Assembly (NCBI RefSeq): GCF_900129115.1
Contig: NZ_FQUR01000013.1
Span: 1 to 64,000, forward strand
Origin: Thermoanaerobacter uzonensis DSM 18761
GTDB taxonomy: Bacteria; Bacillota; Thermoanaerobacteria; Thermoanaerobacterales; Thermoanaerobacteraceae
DNA length: 64,000 bases
Direction: 5' to 3'
The translations under genes were made by a program, and so were the position numbers. Positions 45,006 through 58,618 of this stretch are shown here, piece by piece; position 1 is the stretch's first letter; each line of letters opens with the position of its first letter. The notes beneath the pieces are model-generated. The model saw only the letters and a list, made by a program, of their open reading frames with translations. It ran no database searches and was not told where the DNA came from.

Positions 45006-46357
45006 TTTTTGTCCTCCTGTGAGTTTAAATATTTATTTACCTCATAAAGGGATGTATAATTGGGAAGTACTGCTATTAATTCTTCCTTAGTTAGCCCAGA
45101 TATTGTATCAAGAGCTTTATCTATAGAGTTTATGACTTTTATTTTATTAATATCAAAGTTTGCATATTTTAGTCTTACTGCCATGTCTTCAGCTCTTAAA
45201 CCAGAAGTTATTATATAATTTACCTTTGTTTTTGATAAAAAGTCTTCTAAGTTTACGTCCCACAACCAGGACACATCTCTTCCGTCAGCGTAGTTATCAT
45301 TTATAGAGATTAAAAGGTTTAGAGGTTTATTAAATTGAGATAACATATTTAAAGTGCTTTCAAAACCGATTGGGTTTTTGATTAAATTTATTATCGCCTT
45401 TTTGTTTTTTATTTTAGTTTTTTGTAATCTTCCTTCTATAGGCCAATAGCTTTCTGTTGCTTTTGATATAGTGCTAAAGTTTATGTTCAACAAAATGCCA
45501 GCGGATATAGCTGCTAATAAATTATAAACATTGTATATGCCAATTAATCTACTTTTAAATGTAAGAATTTTATCTTTATAGTATAGATTAAAATTTATTC
45601 CATCTTCATTTAAAAATATATTAGTAGCTTTAAAATGAGGGTTTGGTCGCTTTTTGCCACAATTAGGGCAGTAATAATCTCCTAGTTGTCCGTAATATAT
45701 TCTTTTGTATTTATATTTGTGGCCACAAATTGGACAGTATTTTTGTTCAAAAGAAGAGGAGTTAATTCCTTCAAGGTTGTCTTCAATTCCATAGTAAAAG
45801 ACTTTCGATTTTATCTCATCTCCTATTGAAGCTGTAAAAGGTTCATCAGCATTTAACAGAACTATAGAGTCTTCAGGCAGTTTTAAAAGGGCTTCTTTTA
45901 CTTTTTCTACTGTTGTGTCCAGTTCTCCGTATCTATCTAGCTGGTCTCTAAAAAAATTTGTTATTACTACAATGTTAGGTTTTACTTCTTCAATAATTAC
46001 AGGCATGTTAGCTTCATCTACTTCGAAAACAGCTGCATTTTTATCTAAATTACCTAAAAAATTGCTGTTTTTTATTAAAGCAGTCGCAATTCCAGTTTTC
46101 ATATTTGCTCCTTCTTTGTTGTGTACAACACTTTTCCCAGAAATGGCCAAAATATAGGCTATTAATCCAGAAGTTGTAGTTTTGCCATTTGTACCTGTTA
46201 TTATTACTTTGTTTTCTTTTATAGGTTCAATTAACTTTTTTATTAATTTAGAATCAGATTTCAGAGCTATTTTTCCAGGTAAAGATGTTCCACCTTTTCC
46301 TGTTATTTTACAAGATATATTCACAAGTTTACCTAAGTTAACGCTTAAAAATTTCAC
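45002..46357 (-). CDS. murT: Lipid II isoglutaminyl synthase subunit MurT
   Basis: 451 residues. The Mur-ligase ATP site is VIITGTNGKTTTSGLIAY. A zinc ribbon (CPICGHKYKYKR and YYCPNCGKKRP, about residues 206-230) is typical of MurT. The DUF1727 C-terminal part follows. It works with GatD on peptidoglycan precursor amidation. Confidence 0.93.
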   Translation of the reverse strand: MKFLSVNLGKLVNISCKITGKGGTSLPGKIALKSDSKLIKKLIEPIKENKVIITGTNGKTTTSGLIAYILAISGKSVVHNKEGANMKTGIATALIKNSNFLGNLDKNAAVFEVDEANMPVIIEEVKPNIVVITNFFRDQLDRYGELDTTVEKVKEALLKLPEDSIVLLNADEPFTASIGDEIKSKVFYYGIEDNLEGINSSSFEQKYCPICGHKYKYKRIYYGQLGDYYCPNCGKKRPNPHFKATNIFLNEDGINFNLYYKDKILTFKSRLIGIYNVYNLLAAISAGILLNINFSTISKATESYWPIEGRLQKTKIKNKKAIINLIKNPIGFESTLNMLSQFNKPLNLLISINDNYADGRDVSWLWDVNLEDFLSKTKVNYIITSGLRAEDMAVRLKYANFDINKIKVINSIDKALDTISGLTKEELIAVLPNYTSLYEVNKYLNSQEDKK

Positions 46358-46370
46358 TATTTACCACCTT

Positions 46371-46700
46371 CTAGTAAATTTTATTCCCTATTTTTACTTT
46401 TCTTTCTGGTTGAAGCAATACTACATTTCCTTCTTCATCATCTACTCCTAGTACTAAAACTTCGGATACGAAGTCTGCAATTTGTTTGGGTGGAAAATTT
46501 ACTACACACACTACCAATTTATTGTACAAATCTTCTTTTTTATATAACTTTGTTATTTGAGCGCTAGACTTTTTAATACCTAATTCACCAAAGTCAATTT
46601 TTAACTTATAGGCAGGTTTTTTTGCTTTAGGAAAATTTTCAACTTCAATTATCTTTCCCACTCTTATGTCAAGTTTTAAAAAATCTTCATAAGTAGCCAT
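46371..46700 (-). CDS. csaA: CsaA-type tRNA-binding domain protein
   Basis: 109 residues from ATG 46700, with GAGGTG before it. DIRVGKIIEVENFPKAKKPA, SSAQITKLY and VVNFPPKQIADFVSEVLVLG are CsaA signatures (EMAP/tRNA-binding OB fold). It acts as a chaperone or RNA-binding dimer in relatives. Confidence 0.92.
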   Translation of the reverse strand: MATYEDFLKLDIRVGKIIEVENFPKAKKPAYKLKIDFGELGIKKSSAQITKLYKKEDLYNKLVVCVVNFPPKQIADFVSEVLVLGVDDEEGNVVLLQPERKVKIGNKIY

Positions 46701-46795
46701 TGAATTCACCTCAATTTAAGTATATTATATTATAGGTATATTTGTTAAGTATATTATATTATAGGCAATAATAAAAATAAAATTATTTCCTCTTC

Positions 46796-46821
46796 ATTTC
46801 CCGGGAAATTTTTCGGGAAAT
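46796..46821. promoter_or_regulatory. Tandem Noc-binding sites upstream of gyrB
   Basis: 46796-46809 reads ATTTCCCGGGAAAT, identical to the palindromic Noc site consensus defined in Bacillus subtilis. A second half-matched site, ATTTTTCGGGAAAT (two differences), overlaps it at 46808-46821. With a noc gene at 29267 these are likely targets of Noc. Confidence 0.75.
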
Positions 46822-46829
46822 CATTTGAA

Positions 46830-48794
<1,965 letters not shown>

Positions 48795-48808
48795 AAGAGG
48801 TGGAATAG

Positions 48809-51232
48809 ATGAGTGAAGAAAAAGAAAAAGTAATCCCGGTAGACATTGAAGATGAAATGAAAAAATCTTATATAGATTATGCGATGAGTGTAATTGTTGG
48901 AAGGGCACTGCCAGATGTGAGAGATGGCTTGAAACCAGTTCATAGAAGGATTCTCTATGCTATGAATGAGTTGGGATTAACTCCTGACAAGCCATTTAAA
49001 AAGAGCGTTGCAGTTGTTGGCGAAGTTTTAGGAAAATACCATCCTCACGGTGATGCGGCTGTTTATGATACTTTAGTGAGACTGGCACAGGATTTTTCAA
49101 TGAGAGAAACTTTGATAGATGGACACGGAAACTTTGGAAGCATAGATGGAGACCCTCCAGCTGCCATGAGATATACGGAAGCGAGGCTTTCAAAAATTGC
49201 CCTTGAAATGCTTACAGATATAAATAAAGAAACAGTAGATTTTGTGCCAAACTTTGACGAGACTTTAAAAGAGCCAGTTGTGCTTCCTTCTCGATTTCCT
49301 AATCTTTTAGTCAACGGTTCTCAAGGAATTGCTGTAGGTATGGCTACCAACATTCCTCCTCACAATTTAGGAGAAGTCATAGATGGCATTGTCGCTTATA
49401 TAGACAATCCTTATATTTCAGTAGATGAACTGATGAAGTATATAAAGGGACCTGACTTTCCTACAGGAGGAATAATTCTAGGAAGAGACGGTATAAAAGA
49501 GACTTATGAGACAGGAAGAGGTAAAATTGTTGTTAGGGCAAAGGCAGAAATTGAAGAACATCACGGTAAGATGAGAATCGTAATTACTGAAATCCCTTAT
49601 ATGGTTCTTAAAGCTAAGTTAATTGAAAAGATAGCTGAGTTAGTCCGTGACAAGCACATAGAAGGGATTTCTGATTTGAGAGATGAATCTGATAGGAATG
49701 GAATGAAAATTGTAATAGAGCTAAAAAGAGATGTCAATCCAAAGGTGATACTTAATAAACTTTACATGCACACACAAATGCAGCAGACCTTTGGAGCTAT
49801 AATGTTAGCTCTTGTAGATGGAGAGCCAAAAATACTAAATTTAAAGCAGATTATAGAAAAGTATGTAGATCATCAAGCGGATGTTGTAACGAGAAGGACC
49901 AAGTTTGACTTAAGAAAAGCAGAAGAAAGAGCCCATATTTTAGAAGGGTTAAAAATCGCCCTTGACCACATTGATGAAGTGATAAACATAATAAGAAGTT
50001 CGAAGACAGAAGCAATTGCTAAACAAAATTTAATGGACAAGTTTGGGTTAAGCGAAAAACAAGCACAAGCGATAGTTGACATGAGATTAGGAAGGTTGAC
50101 TGGGCTTGAAAGGCAAAAAGTAGAAGATGAGCTTAAGGAGTTAATTGAAAAGATAAAAGAATTAAAGGAAATTTTGGCAGATGAAAGAAAAGTGCTGGAA
50201 ATAATCAAAAAAGAGCTTTTGGAAATAAAAGATAAATATGCTACTCCGAGGAAGACAAATATTGTAGCAAAAGAAGAAGAGTTAGATTTAGAGGATTTGG
50301 TGCAATTGGAAGATGTAGTTGTGACAATGACTCATTATGGATATATAAAGAGAATGCCTCTTGATACTTATAAGGCTCAAAAACGTGGAGGGAAAGGCAT
50401 ATTAGGTATATCTACAAGAGAAGATGATTTTGTAGAGGATATATTTATCACTACAACTCATGACAGACTGTTGTTTTTTACAAACAAAGGGAAGGTATAT
50501 AGTTTAAGGACAATAGACATTCCTGAGACGGGAAGACAAGCAAAAGGCACGGCTATTGTCAATCTCATACAGATAGCTCAAGGAGAGAAAGTCACAGCGG
50601 TTATTCCTCTTAAAAAATCAGAAGATATTAAGTATATTGTGATGTGTACTAAAAAAGGCATAATTAAAAAGACTTCTATAGAAGAGTTTAGGTCAATTAA
50701 GAGAAATGGTATAATTGCTATCACGTTGGAAGAAAGTGATGAACTTATAAATGTAAAATTAACAAATGGAGAAAGAGAAATAATAATAGGGACTGCCAGA
50801 GGTTATGCTATAAGATTTAATGAAAAAGACATAAGACCTATGGGAAGAGTGGCGAAAGGTGTAATAGCTATTTCCTTGAGAGAAGATGATGAAGTGGTAG
50901 AAATGGACCTTGTTCATCCCAATAGTGAAATTTTAGTAGTAACAGAAAATGGCTTTGGGAAGAGAACGGACTTAGAGGAATACAGGCTTCAAACAAGAGC
51001 GGGAAAGGGAATAATCGCAATAAGGCTTAGCGAAAAGACTGGTAAATTGGTGTCTATACGGTCAGTAAATCCAGAAGATGAATTTATGATAATTTCTGCA
51101 AATGGAATTCTTATAAGAATGAAGGTATCTGATATTTCTAAGATGCACAGAGATACAAGAGGAGTAACTCTTATGAAGCTTGATGATGGGGACAGGGTTG
51201 TTTCTACTGCAAGAATAGAAAATGAAGAATAA
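48809..51232 (+). CDS. gyrA: DNA gyrase subunit A
   Basis: 807 residues. [20 protein letters not shown], the catalytic Tyr in [11 protein letters not shown] and the GyrA box QKRGGKG mark it as gyrase and not topoisomerase IV. The C-terminal DNA-wrapping blades are complete. It introduces negative supercoils with GyrB. Confidence 0.97.
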   Translation: MSEEKEKVIPVDIEDEMKKSYIDYAMSVIVGRALPDVRDGLKPVHRRILYAMNELGLTPDKPFKKSVAVVGEVLGKYHPHGDAAVYDTLVRLAQDFSMRETLIDGHGNFGSIDGDPPAAMRYTEARLSKIALEMLTDINKETVDFVPNFDETLKEPVVLPSRFPNLLVNGSQGIAVGMATNIPPHNLGEVIDGIVAYIDNPYISVDELMKYIKGPDFPTGGIILGRDGIKETYETGRGKIVVRAKAEIEEHHGKMRIVITEIPYMVLKAKLIEKIAELVRDKHIEGISDLRDESDRNGMKIVIELKRDVNPKVILNKLYMHTQMQQTFGAIMLALVDGEPKILNLKQIIEKYVDHQADVVTRRTKFDLRKAEERAHILEGLKIALDHIDEVINIIRSSKTEAIAKQNLMDKFGLSEKQAQAIVDMRLGRLTGLERQKVEDELKELIEKIKELKEILADERKVLEIIKKELLEIKDKYATPRKTNIVAKEEELDLEDLVQLEDVVVTMTHYGYIKRMPLDTYKAQKRGGKGILGISTREDDFVEDIFITTTHDRLLFFTNKGKVYSLRTIDIPETGRQAKGTAIVNLIQIAQGEKVTAVIPLKKSEDIKYIVMCTKKGIIKKTSIEEFRSIKRNGIIAITLEESDELINVKLTNGEREIIIGTARGYAIRFNEKDIRPMGRVAKGVIAISLREDDEVVEMDLVHPNSEILVVTENGFGKRTDLEEYRLQTRAGKGIIAIRLSEKTGKLVSIRSVNPEDEFMIISANGILIRMKVSDISKMHRDTRGVTLMKLDDGDRVVSTARIENEE

Positions 51233-51236
51233 AAAT

Positions 51237-51258
51237 AAGCCCTCAATTTTTGGGGGCT
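51237..51258 (+). terminator. Terminator hairpin of gyrA, left copy
   Basis: AGCCCTCAATTTTTGGGGGCT directly follows gyrA. A near-copy (AGCCCTCAAATTTGTGGGGGC) stands on the other side of the element, at about 51522. This is the fourth insertion of the same kind. Confidence 0.7.
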
Positions 51259-51521
51259 CAGTTTGTTGACAAAGTCAAAAAATTTTAAAGGAGATATTTT
51301 GCATCGTCGTTCCGATGTTCCAAAGCGACAAAACTAAAGCTCGACCTTCGGGCTCCGGCAGGGTACCGGGCACATTCGACCTCCTTGTCTTAGTGCCCGC
51401 CTCCGCCATCCATGGCTTCGGCCCTGCCTACACCCTCGGTCTTGCTAAGTTTTGTTGCCGCTTTGTCACAAGTCACTCCTTATACAAAATATCTCCTTTA
51501 CGAAAGTTTGTCTACATTCTG
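51259..51521. mobile_element. Terminator-targeting MITE-like element, copy 4
   Basis: About 263 bases. It has the same inverted ends, the same paired arms and the same GC-rich core as the copies at 20565 and 27204. It lies between the convergent gyrA and old-yellow-enzyme genes. The gyrA-type hairpin appears on both sides with slight differences, which suggests an older insertion than copy 1. The frame that runs through it (from 51315) is not a gene. Confidence 0.75.
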
Positions 51522-51542
51522 AGCCCTCAAATTTGTGGGGGC

Positions 51543-52556
51543 TTATTTTTTAAAAGCTCTTTCATATTGTTTTGGCCAGTCTTCCTTTGAAGTGTAAGTA
51601 TGCAGAACCCAATAGGGATTTCTTAAGAGCTCTCTTCCCAGTGCAACCAAGTCTGCCCTTTCATTTGAAAGAATTTCTTCTGCAAGCTCTTGTGTCGTTA
51701 TTAATCCTACTGCAGAAGTTTTTATATTACAGTGTTTTTTAATTGCTTCAGCGTATTTAACTTGATATCCGGGATATAGGTTTATATCAACATTTAAAAG
51801 TCCTCCACTGCTTACATCAATTAAATCAACTTTGTTTCTTATCATGTTGATATATTCTACCATCATATCTATGTTTATTCCGCCTTCAATGTAATCATCT
51901 GCAGATACACGCACAAAAATAGGCTTGTTTTGAGGCCAATTTTTTCTAACTTCATCTATAACTTCAATTAAAAATCTTGCTCTATTTTCAATACTACCAC
52001 CGTATTCATCTTTTCGTTTATTTGAAAGAGGAGAAAGAAATTCATGAATTAAATAGCCGTGAGCTGCATGTATTTCAACAACATCATAACCTGCTAAATG
52101 AGCCCTTTTGGCAGCTTCTCCAAAAGCTTTTACTATATATTTTATTTCCTCAATTGATAATTCTCTCGGAAGTTTGTAGTGTTCTCCTGCTTTAATAGGA
52201 GAAGGTCCTATGACATCCTCGTAGGATATATTACATTTTCTTCCTGCATGAGCAAGCTGTATTCCCATCACAGCGCCATTTGCCTTGCAGATGTCTACAA
52301 TTCTTTTTAATTTTTCAGCCTGCTCATCATTCCATATACCAAGGTCATGGTCGGTTATTCTTCCTCTGCTTTCAACAGCTGTAGCTTCTTGCACAATAAG
52401 TCCTACTCCACCAATAGCCCTTGTGGCATAATGAACTATATGCCAGTCATTTGGCATTCCATCTGTAGAAGCTGTATACATACACATGGAAGACATCATG
52501 ATTCTATTTTTGATTGTAATATCTTTTATTTTCAAAGGTATATGTAAAATACCCAT
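51543..52556 (-). CDS. namA: Old-yellow-enzyme NADPH dehydrogenase (NamA/YqjM type)
   Basis: 337 residues. IKNRIMMSSMCMYTASTDGM is the YqjM-type start, HAAHGYLIHEFLSPLSNKR the active-site region, and GRELLRNPYWVLH the FMN-binding end. It should bind FMN and reduce alpha,beta-unsaturated carbonyl compounds. A single gene, transcribed against gyrA. Confidence 0.93.
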   Translation of the reverse strand: MGILHIPLKIKDITIKNRIMMSSMCMYTASTDGMPNDWHIVHYATRAIGGVGLIVQEATAVESRGRITDHDLGIWNDEQAEKLKRIVDICKANGAVMGIQLAHAGRKCNISYEDVIGPSPIKAGEHYKLPRELSIEEIKYIVKAFGEAAKRAHLAGYDVVEIHAAHGYLIHEFLSPLSNKRKDEYGGSIENRARFLIEVIDEVRKNWPQNKPIFVRVSADDYIEGGINIDMMVEYINMIRNKVDLIDVSSGGLLNVDINLYPGYQVKYAEAIKKHCNIKTSAVGLITTQELAEEILSNERADLVALGRELLRNPYWVLHTYTSKEDWPKQYERAFKK

Positions 52557-52754
52557 AAAAACTCTCCTTTCTTGAGATTTCTAATTTTAATCATAATACA
52601 TAACTTTTCAAAAACCAAATTAGAAAAATATTTAAGTTTAATGTAATTTAGACAATTTAATGATAGCTTAAAAAAGAGCAATTTTTTTGGGGGATATTTA
52701 AAATTTTTTAGTAAATGTAAACGATAGATTATTGAAAATTTACAAATAATTTAG

Positions 52755-52783
52755 TTGACTAAAGCAGAAGATGCTGCTAAAAT
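52755..52783 (+). promoter_or_regulatory. Promoter of the ilv-leu operon
   Basis: TTGACT (52755-52760), 17 bases, TAAAAT (52778-52783), about 45 bases before the T-box leader. Confidence 0.7.
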
Positions 52784-52829
52784 AACAAGTAACTTTATTC
52801 GGATTTGTATTTTTAAAATGATAAAGAAT

Positions 52830-53090
52830 AAAAGCGATGAAGGTGAGGGGTATGTGCGTAGGCTTAAGAGAGCCGGTGGCTGGTGCAAACCGGTGCCGAG
52901 GCGCATATTAGATCGCTCTGGAGCTGTATAGCTGAACGGTGGTAAGCTTATTAGGCTATACCGGGATTACCCGTTACAGGTCAAGTTGTATGACTTGGTG
53001 AGGCTATTGCCGTGAGGTAATAGCGAAAACAGGTGGTACCGCGTGGAGGAAATCCCCGCCCTGTGCTTTCAGGGCGGGGAATGATTTTTA
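52830..53090 (+). promoter_or_regulatory. T-box leader of the branched-chain amino-acid operon
   Basis: Stem I base is GCGAT (52834-52838) with ATCGC (52912-52916). The next helix is ATGTGCG with CGCAT. The 3' side of the loop between them is ATTAG (52907-52911), so the specifier is either ATT (Ile) or TTA (Leu). The conserved T-box AACAGGTGGTACCGCG is at 53028-53043. The competing terminator is TCCCCGCCCTG...CAGGGCGGGGA (53053-53080) followed by a T-run. Uncharged tRNA should stop termination and turn on ilvN through ilvB. Confidence 0.93.
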
Positions 53091-53104
53091 TAGGGGGTGA
53101 TAAT

Positions 53105-54603
<1,499 letters not shown>

Positions 54604-54621
54604 ATAAGGAGGTAGATAGGC

Positions 54622-55818
54622 ATGGGGGTCAAAAGAGTCATTGTTTTTGACACTACATTACGAGATGGTGAGCAGACTCCTGGCGTCAATTTTAACATTA
54701 ACGATAAATTTGAAATAGCAAAACAGTTGGTATCATTAGGAGTAGATGTCATAGAGGCAGGATTTCCAGCAGCTTCTAATGGAGATTTTGAAGCAGTTAA
54801 AAATATTGCTGATAAATTAAAAGGTGTTACTATTGCTGCAATGGCAAGGTCTGTAAAGGAGGACATAGACAGAGCCAGCAGTGCTTTGAAAAATGCTGAA
54901 AGGTCGAGATTACACGTTTTTATCGCAACTTCTGATATACATCTTAAATATAAACTTAAGATGTCAAGAGAAGAAATGCTCCAAAGAGCTGTTGAAATGG
55001 TAAAGTACGCAAAAGGAAAATTTGATGAAATTGAATTTTCAGCAGAAGATGCTTCAAGAACTGATTGGGACTTTTTAGTAAAAGTTTTTAGTGAGGTAAT
55101 CGATGCAGGAGCGAATGTAATAAATGTGCCCGATACTGTGGGATATGCGATGCCAAGAGAATTTGGAGAACTCATAAAATACATCAGAAATAATATTCCC
55201 GACATCGATGGAGTAATGATAAGTGCTCATTGTCACAATGATTTAGGAATGGCTGTAGCGAATTCCTTGTCTGCCATAGAAAATGGAGCGACTCAAGTAG
55301 AAGTGACTGTAAACGGAATAGGAGAAAGGGCAGGAAATGCAGCTATGGAAGAAGTAGTAATGGCATTAAACACGAGAAAAGATTATTTTGGCCTTGTTCA
55401 CGGAATAAACACTAAAGAGATATACAATACAAGCAAACTGGTAAGCAAACTTACAGGGATTAACCTCCAACCTAATAAAGCAATTGTAGGTGCTAATGCT
55501 TTTAGGCATCAAGCGGGAATTCACCAACATGGAGTTATAAACAACAGAGCTACTTATGAGATAATGAAACCAGAAGATATCGGAATAGTTCCAGATACTT
55601 TTGCATTAGGTAAGCTATCAGGAAGAAATGCTTTTGAATTAAAAGTCAGACAATTGGGGTATAACAATCTTTCGTCAGGAGAGTTAAGTGATGCTTTTAG
55701 AAGGTTTAAAGATTTGGCAGACAGAAAAAAGGTCATTGTAGATGAGGATATAAGATTTGTTGTTGAAGAGACTTTGGAAGAGTTTAGAAGTCTTAAGGAG
55801 GGAGAAGCTTGGGCTTAA
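54622..55818 (+). CDS. leuA: 2-isopropylmalate synthase, short form
   Basis: 398 residues. [30 protein letters not shown] and [19 protein letters not shown] are DRE-TIM metallolyase signatures of LeuA. It ends soon after the catalytic and linker region. The C-terminal leucine-sensing domain (about 110-130 residues in the long form) is missing. It condenses 2-oxoisovalerate with acetyl-CoA. Neighbouring leuCDB supports LeuA over homocitrate synthase. Confidence 0.9.
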   Translation: MGVKRVIVFDTTLRDGEQTPGVNFNINDKFEIAKQLVSLGVDVIEAGFPAASNGDFEAVKNIADKLKGVTIAAMARSVKEDIDRASSALKNAERSRLHVFIATSDIHLKYKLKMSREEMLQRAVEMVKYAKGKFDEIEFSAEDASRTDWDFLVKVFSEVIDAGANVINVPDTVGYAMPREFGELIKYIRNNIPDIDGVMISAHCHNDLGMAVANSLSAIENGATQVEVTVNGIGERAGNAAMEEVVMALNTRKDYFGLVHGINTKEIYNTSKLVSKLTGINLQPNKAIVGANAFRHQAGIHQHGVINNRATYEIMKPEDIGIVPDTFALGKLSGRNAFELKVRQLGYNNLSSGELSDAFRRFKDLADRKKVIVDEDIRFVVEETLEEFRSLKEGEAWA

Positions 55819-57065
55819 CATTGACACAAAAGATATTGTCAGCAAAAATTGGTAAAAAAGTCAAAGCGGGGGAGTTAATTGAAGTTGATGTGGATATGGT
55901 ATTAGGCAATGATGTTACTGCTCCTGTTGCTATAAAGGAGTTTAAAAAAATAGGAAAAGAAGAGGTATTTGACAAGACTAAAATTGCCCTTGTCCCTGAT
56001 CATTTTGTTCCTAATAAGGACATAAAATCGGCGGAGCAAGTGAATATAATGAGAAAATTTGCAAAAAAACATGGAATAGTAAATTTCTTTGAAGTAGGGC
56101 AAATGGGGATAGAGCACGCACTTTTACCCGAAAAAGGACTTGTACTTCCGGGGGATGTTGTCATAGGTGCTGATTCTCACACTTGCACCTATGGCGCTCT
56201 TACTTGTTTTTCTACAGGGGTAGGAAGCACTGACATGGCGGCAGCAATGGCGACAGGCAAGGCGTGGTTTAAAGTGCCAGAAGCTATAAAATTCGTTTTA
56301 AAAGGCGATTTGCAAAAATGGGTAAGTGGAAAAGATGTTATCTTGTATATAATCGGAAAAATAGGAGTTGACGGAGCTTTATACAAATCTATGGAATTTA
56401 CAGGGAATATAAAAGCTTTGTCAATGGATGATAGATTCACAATCGCCAATATGGCAATAGAAGCAGGGGCTAAAAACGGTATTTTCGATTTTGACGAAAT
56501 TACCGAAGCATATGTTAAAGGGAGAGCAAAAAGAGAGTATAAGGTATTTGAAAGGGATGTAGATGCTGAGTACAGTGAAGTTTATGAGATAAATTTGGAT
56601 GAGATAAAGCCTCAAATAGCATTTCCTCATTTGCCTGAAAACACCAGAAATATTGATGAGGTTGGAAAAGTGAAAATAGACCAAGTGGTTATTGGTTCTT
56701 GTACCAATGGACGTATATCAGACATGGAGATAGCTTATAAGATATTGAAGGGTAAAAAGGTTCATCCTGATGTAAGACTTTTAATTTTCCCCGCAACACA
56801 GGAAATATACTTAGAATGTGTTAAAAGAGGTTACATCGAAGAGTTTATAAAAGCAGGTGCAGCAGTATCTACTCCTACGTGTGGTCCTTGCCTTGGCGGA
56901 CATATGGGAATTTTGGCTAAAGGAGAAAGGGCACTGGCTACTACTAATAGAAATTTTGTAGGAAGAATGGGACATCCTGAGAGTGAAGTGTATCTTTCAA
57001 GTCCAGCTGTTGCGGCGGCTTCAGCTATTGCAGGATATATCGTAAGTCCAGAGGAGGTAGAATGA
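55809..57065 (+). CDS. leuC: 3-isopropylmalate dehydratase large subunit
   Basis: 418 residues, the archaeal-type (short) Leu[36 protein letters not shown] and [13 protein letters not shown] carry the cysteines of the [4Fe-4S] cluster. TTG start inside the leuA end (10-base overlap), so probably coupled. Works with leuD. Confidence 0.95.
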   Translation: MGLTLTQKILSAKIGKKVKAGELIEVDVDMVLGNDVTAPVAIKEFKKIGKEEVFDKTKIALVPDHFVPNKDIKSAEQVNIMRKFAKKHGIVNFFEVGQMGIEHALLPEKGLVLPGDVVIGADSHTCTYGALTCFSTGVGSTDMAAAMATGKAWFKVPEAIKFVLKGDLQKWVSGKDVILYIIGKIGVDGALYKSMEFTGNIKALSMDDRFTIANMAIEAGAKNGIFDFDEITEAYVKGRAKREYKVFERDVDAEYSEVYEINLDEIKPQIAFPHLPENTRNIDEVGKVKIDQVVIGSCTNGRISDMEIAYKILKGKKVHPDVRLLIFPATQEIYLECVKRGYIEEFIKAGAAVSTPTCGPCLGGHMGILAKGERALATTNRNFVGRMGHPESEVYLSSPAVAAASAIAGYIVSPEEVE

Positions 57066-57547
57066 TGCAGGGGAAAGCCATAAAATATGGGGACAATATA
57101 GATACAGATGTTATAATACCAGCAAGGTATTTAAACACATCAGACCCACAAGAATTGGCACAGCATTGCATGGAAGATTTAGACAAAGAGTTTAAAAACA
57201 AAGTTCAAGAAGGAGATATACTGGTTGTAGGTGAAAATTTTGGTAGTGGATCCTCCAGAGAGCATGCGCCAATTGCTATTAAAGCATCTGGTATATCCTG
57301 TATAATTGCTAAGTCGTTTGCAAGAATTTTTTTCAGAAATGCGATAAATATAGGGCTTCCGATATTAGAATGCAAAGAGGCAGTAGATGGGATTGAAGAA
57401 GGTGATATTGTTTTGGTTGATACAGATAATGGAATCATAAAAAATTTGACTAAAGGAACAGAATTTAAAGCTCAACCCTTTCCTGACTTCATAAAAGAAA
57501 TAATGAAATATGGTGGACTTATAAATTATGTCAGAGAGAAGGTGTGA
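57062..57547 (+). CDS. leuD: 3-isopropylmalate dehydratase small subunit
   Basis: 161 residues. [20 protein letters not shown] and [20 protein letters not shown] are the swivel-domain signatures. Overlaps leuC by 4 bases. Confidence 0.96.
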   Translation: MMQGKAIKYGDNIDTDVIIPARYLNTSDPQELAQHCMEDLDKEFKNKVQEGDILVVGENFGSGSSREHAPIAIKASGISCIIAKSFARIFFRNAINIGLPILECKEAVDGIEEGDIVLVDTDNGIIKNLTKGTEFKAQPFPDFIKEIMKYGGLINYVREKV

Positions 57548-57550
57548 CAA

Positions 57551-58618
57551 TTGTTTAAAATTGCTGTTTTGCCTGGAGATGGAATTGGACCTGAAGTCAT
57601 AGAAGAAGGGTTAAAAGTTTTGTCTGCTATAGAAGACAAGTACAAACTTAAATTTGATGTAAAAAAGTATCCATTTGGGGGAGATGCTATAGATAAATAT
57701 GGTGTTCCCTATCCGGAGGAGACAAAAAATGCATGTCTTTCTAGCGATGCTGTTCTTTTGGGAGCAGTAGGGGGACCTAAATGGGATGACCTTGAGGGGG
57801 ATAAAAGGCCAGAGGCGGGTCTTCTGGCTTTGAGAAAAAGCCTAGGGGTTTATGCAAATCTAAGACCTGCTGTTCTTTATCCTCCTTTAAAAGAAGCTTC
57901 TCCTTTAAAAAACGAATTATTACAAGAGGTGTTAGATATTCTTGTGGTAAGAGAACTTACTGGTGGTATTTATTTTGGACCGAGAGGAACAGTTGCTATA
58001 GATTATGGTTTTAAGGCTTATGATACAGAAGTGTACCAGACTTCAGAGATAGAAAGGATAGCAGTTATTGCTTTTGAAGCGGCTTTAAAGAGGAAAAAGA
58101 AAGTCACTTCTGTAGACAAGGCAAACATTTTGGATTCTTCAAGATTGTGGAGAAAAACGGTAGAAGAAATAAGTAAGAGATATCCTGATGTTGAGTTAAA
58201 CCATATGTATGTAGATAATTGTGCTATGCAACTAATTAAAAATCCTTCTCAATTTGATGTAATTCTCACTTCCAATATGTTTGGCGATATATTAAGTGAC
58301 GAGGCTTCCCAACTTACAGGTTCTATAGGTATGCTTCCCTCTGCTAGCTTAAGAGAAGATAAAGTAGGACTTTATGAACCTATACATGGTTCAGCTCCAG
58401 ATATTGCTGGAACAAAAAAAGCAAATCCTTTAGCTACAATACTGTCAGTTGCTATGATGCTGGAATATTCTTTTGACCTTATAGATGCTGCTAATGACAT
58501 AAAGGATGCAGTAAATAAAGTTTTAGAGGCAGGTTATAGGACTTTAGATTTAGGAAAGGGAATAATTTTAAATACTCAGGAGATGGGAGATAAAGTGGTA
58601 GAGTATGTAAAGGGGTGA
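57551..58618 (+). CDS. leuB: 3-isopropylmalate dehydrogenase
   Basis: 355 residues. [34 protein letters not shown] and [20 protein letters not shown] are LeuB signatures. NAD-dependent oxidative decarboxylation in leucine synthesis. TTG start. Confidence 0.96.
   Translation: MFKIAVLPGDGIGPEVIEEGLKVLSAIEDKYKLKFDVKKYPFGGDAIDKYGVPYPEETKNACLSSDAVLLGAVGGPKWDDLEGDKRPEAGLLALRKSLGVYANLRPAVLYPPLKEASPLKNELLQEVLDILVVRELTGGIYFGPRGTVAIDYGFKAYDTEVYQTSEIERIAVIAFEAALKRKKKVTSVDKANILDSSRLWRKTVEEISKRYPDVELNHMYVDNCAMQLIKNPSQFDVILTSNMFGDILSDEASQLTGSIGMLPSASLREDKVGLYEPIHGSAPDIAGTKKANPLATILSVAMMLEYSFDLIDAANDIKDAVNKVLEAGYRTLDLGKGIILNTQEMGDKVVEYVKG

Noticed and set aside
46716..46765. Direct repeat of TTAAGTATATTATATTATAG, 29-base period
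   Set aside because: Two AT-rich units upstream of csaA. They give overlapping -10-like sequences but no more; too simple to interpret.
53033..53104. Extended N-terminus of IlvN (MVPRGGNPRP...)
   Set aside because: The codons are the T-box motif and the terminator stem; the TTG at 53105 has the proper ribosome-binding site and fits family length.
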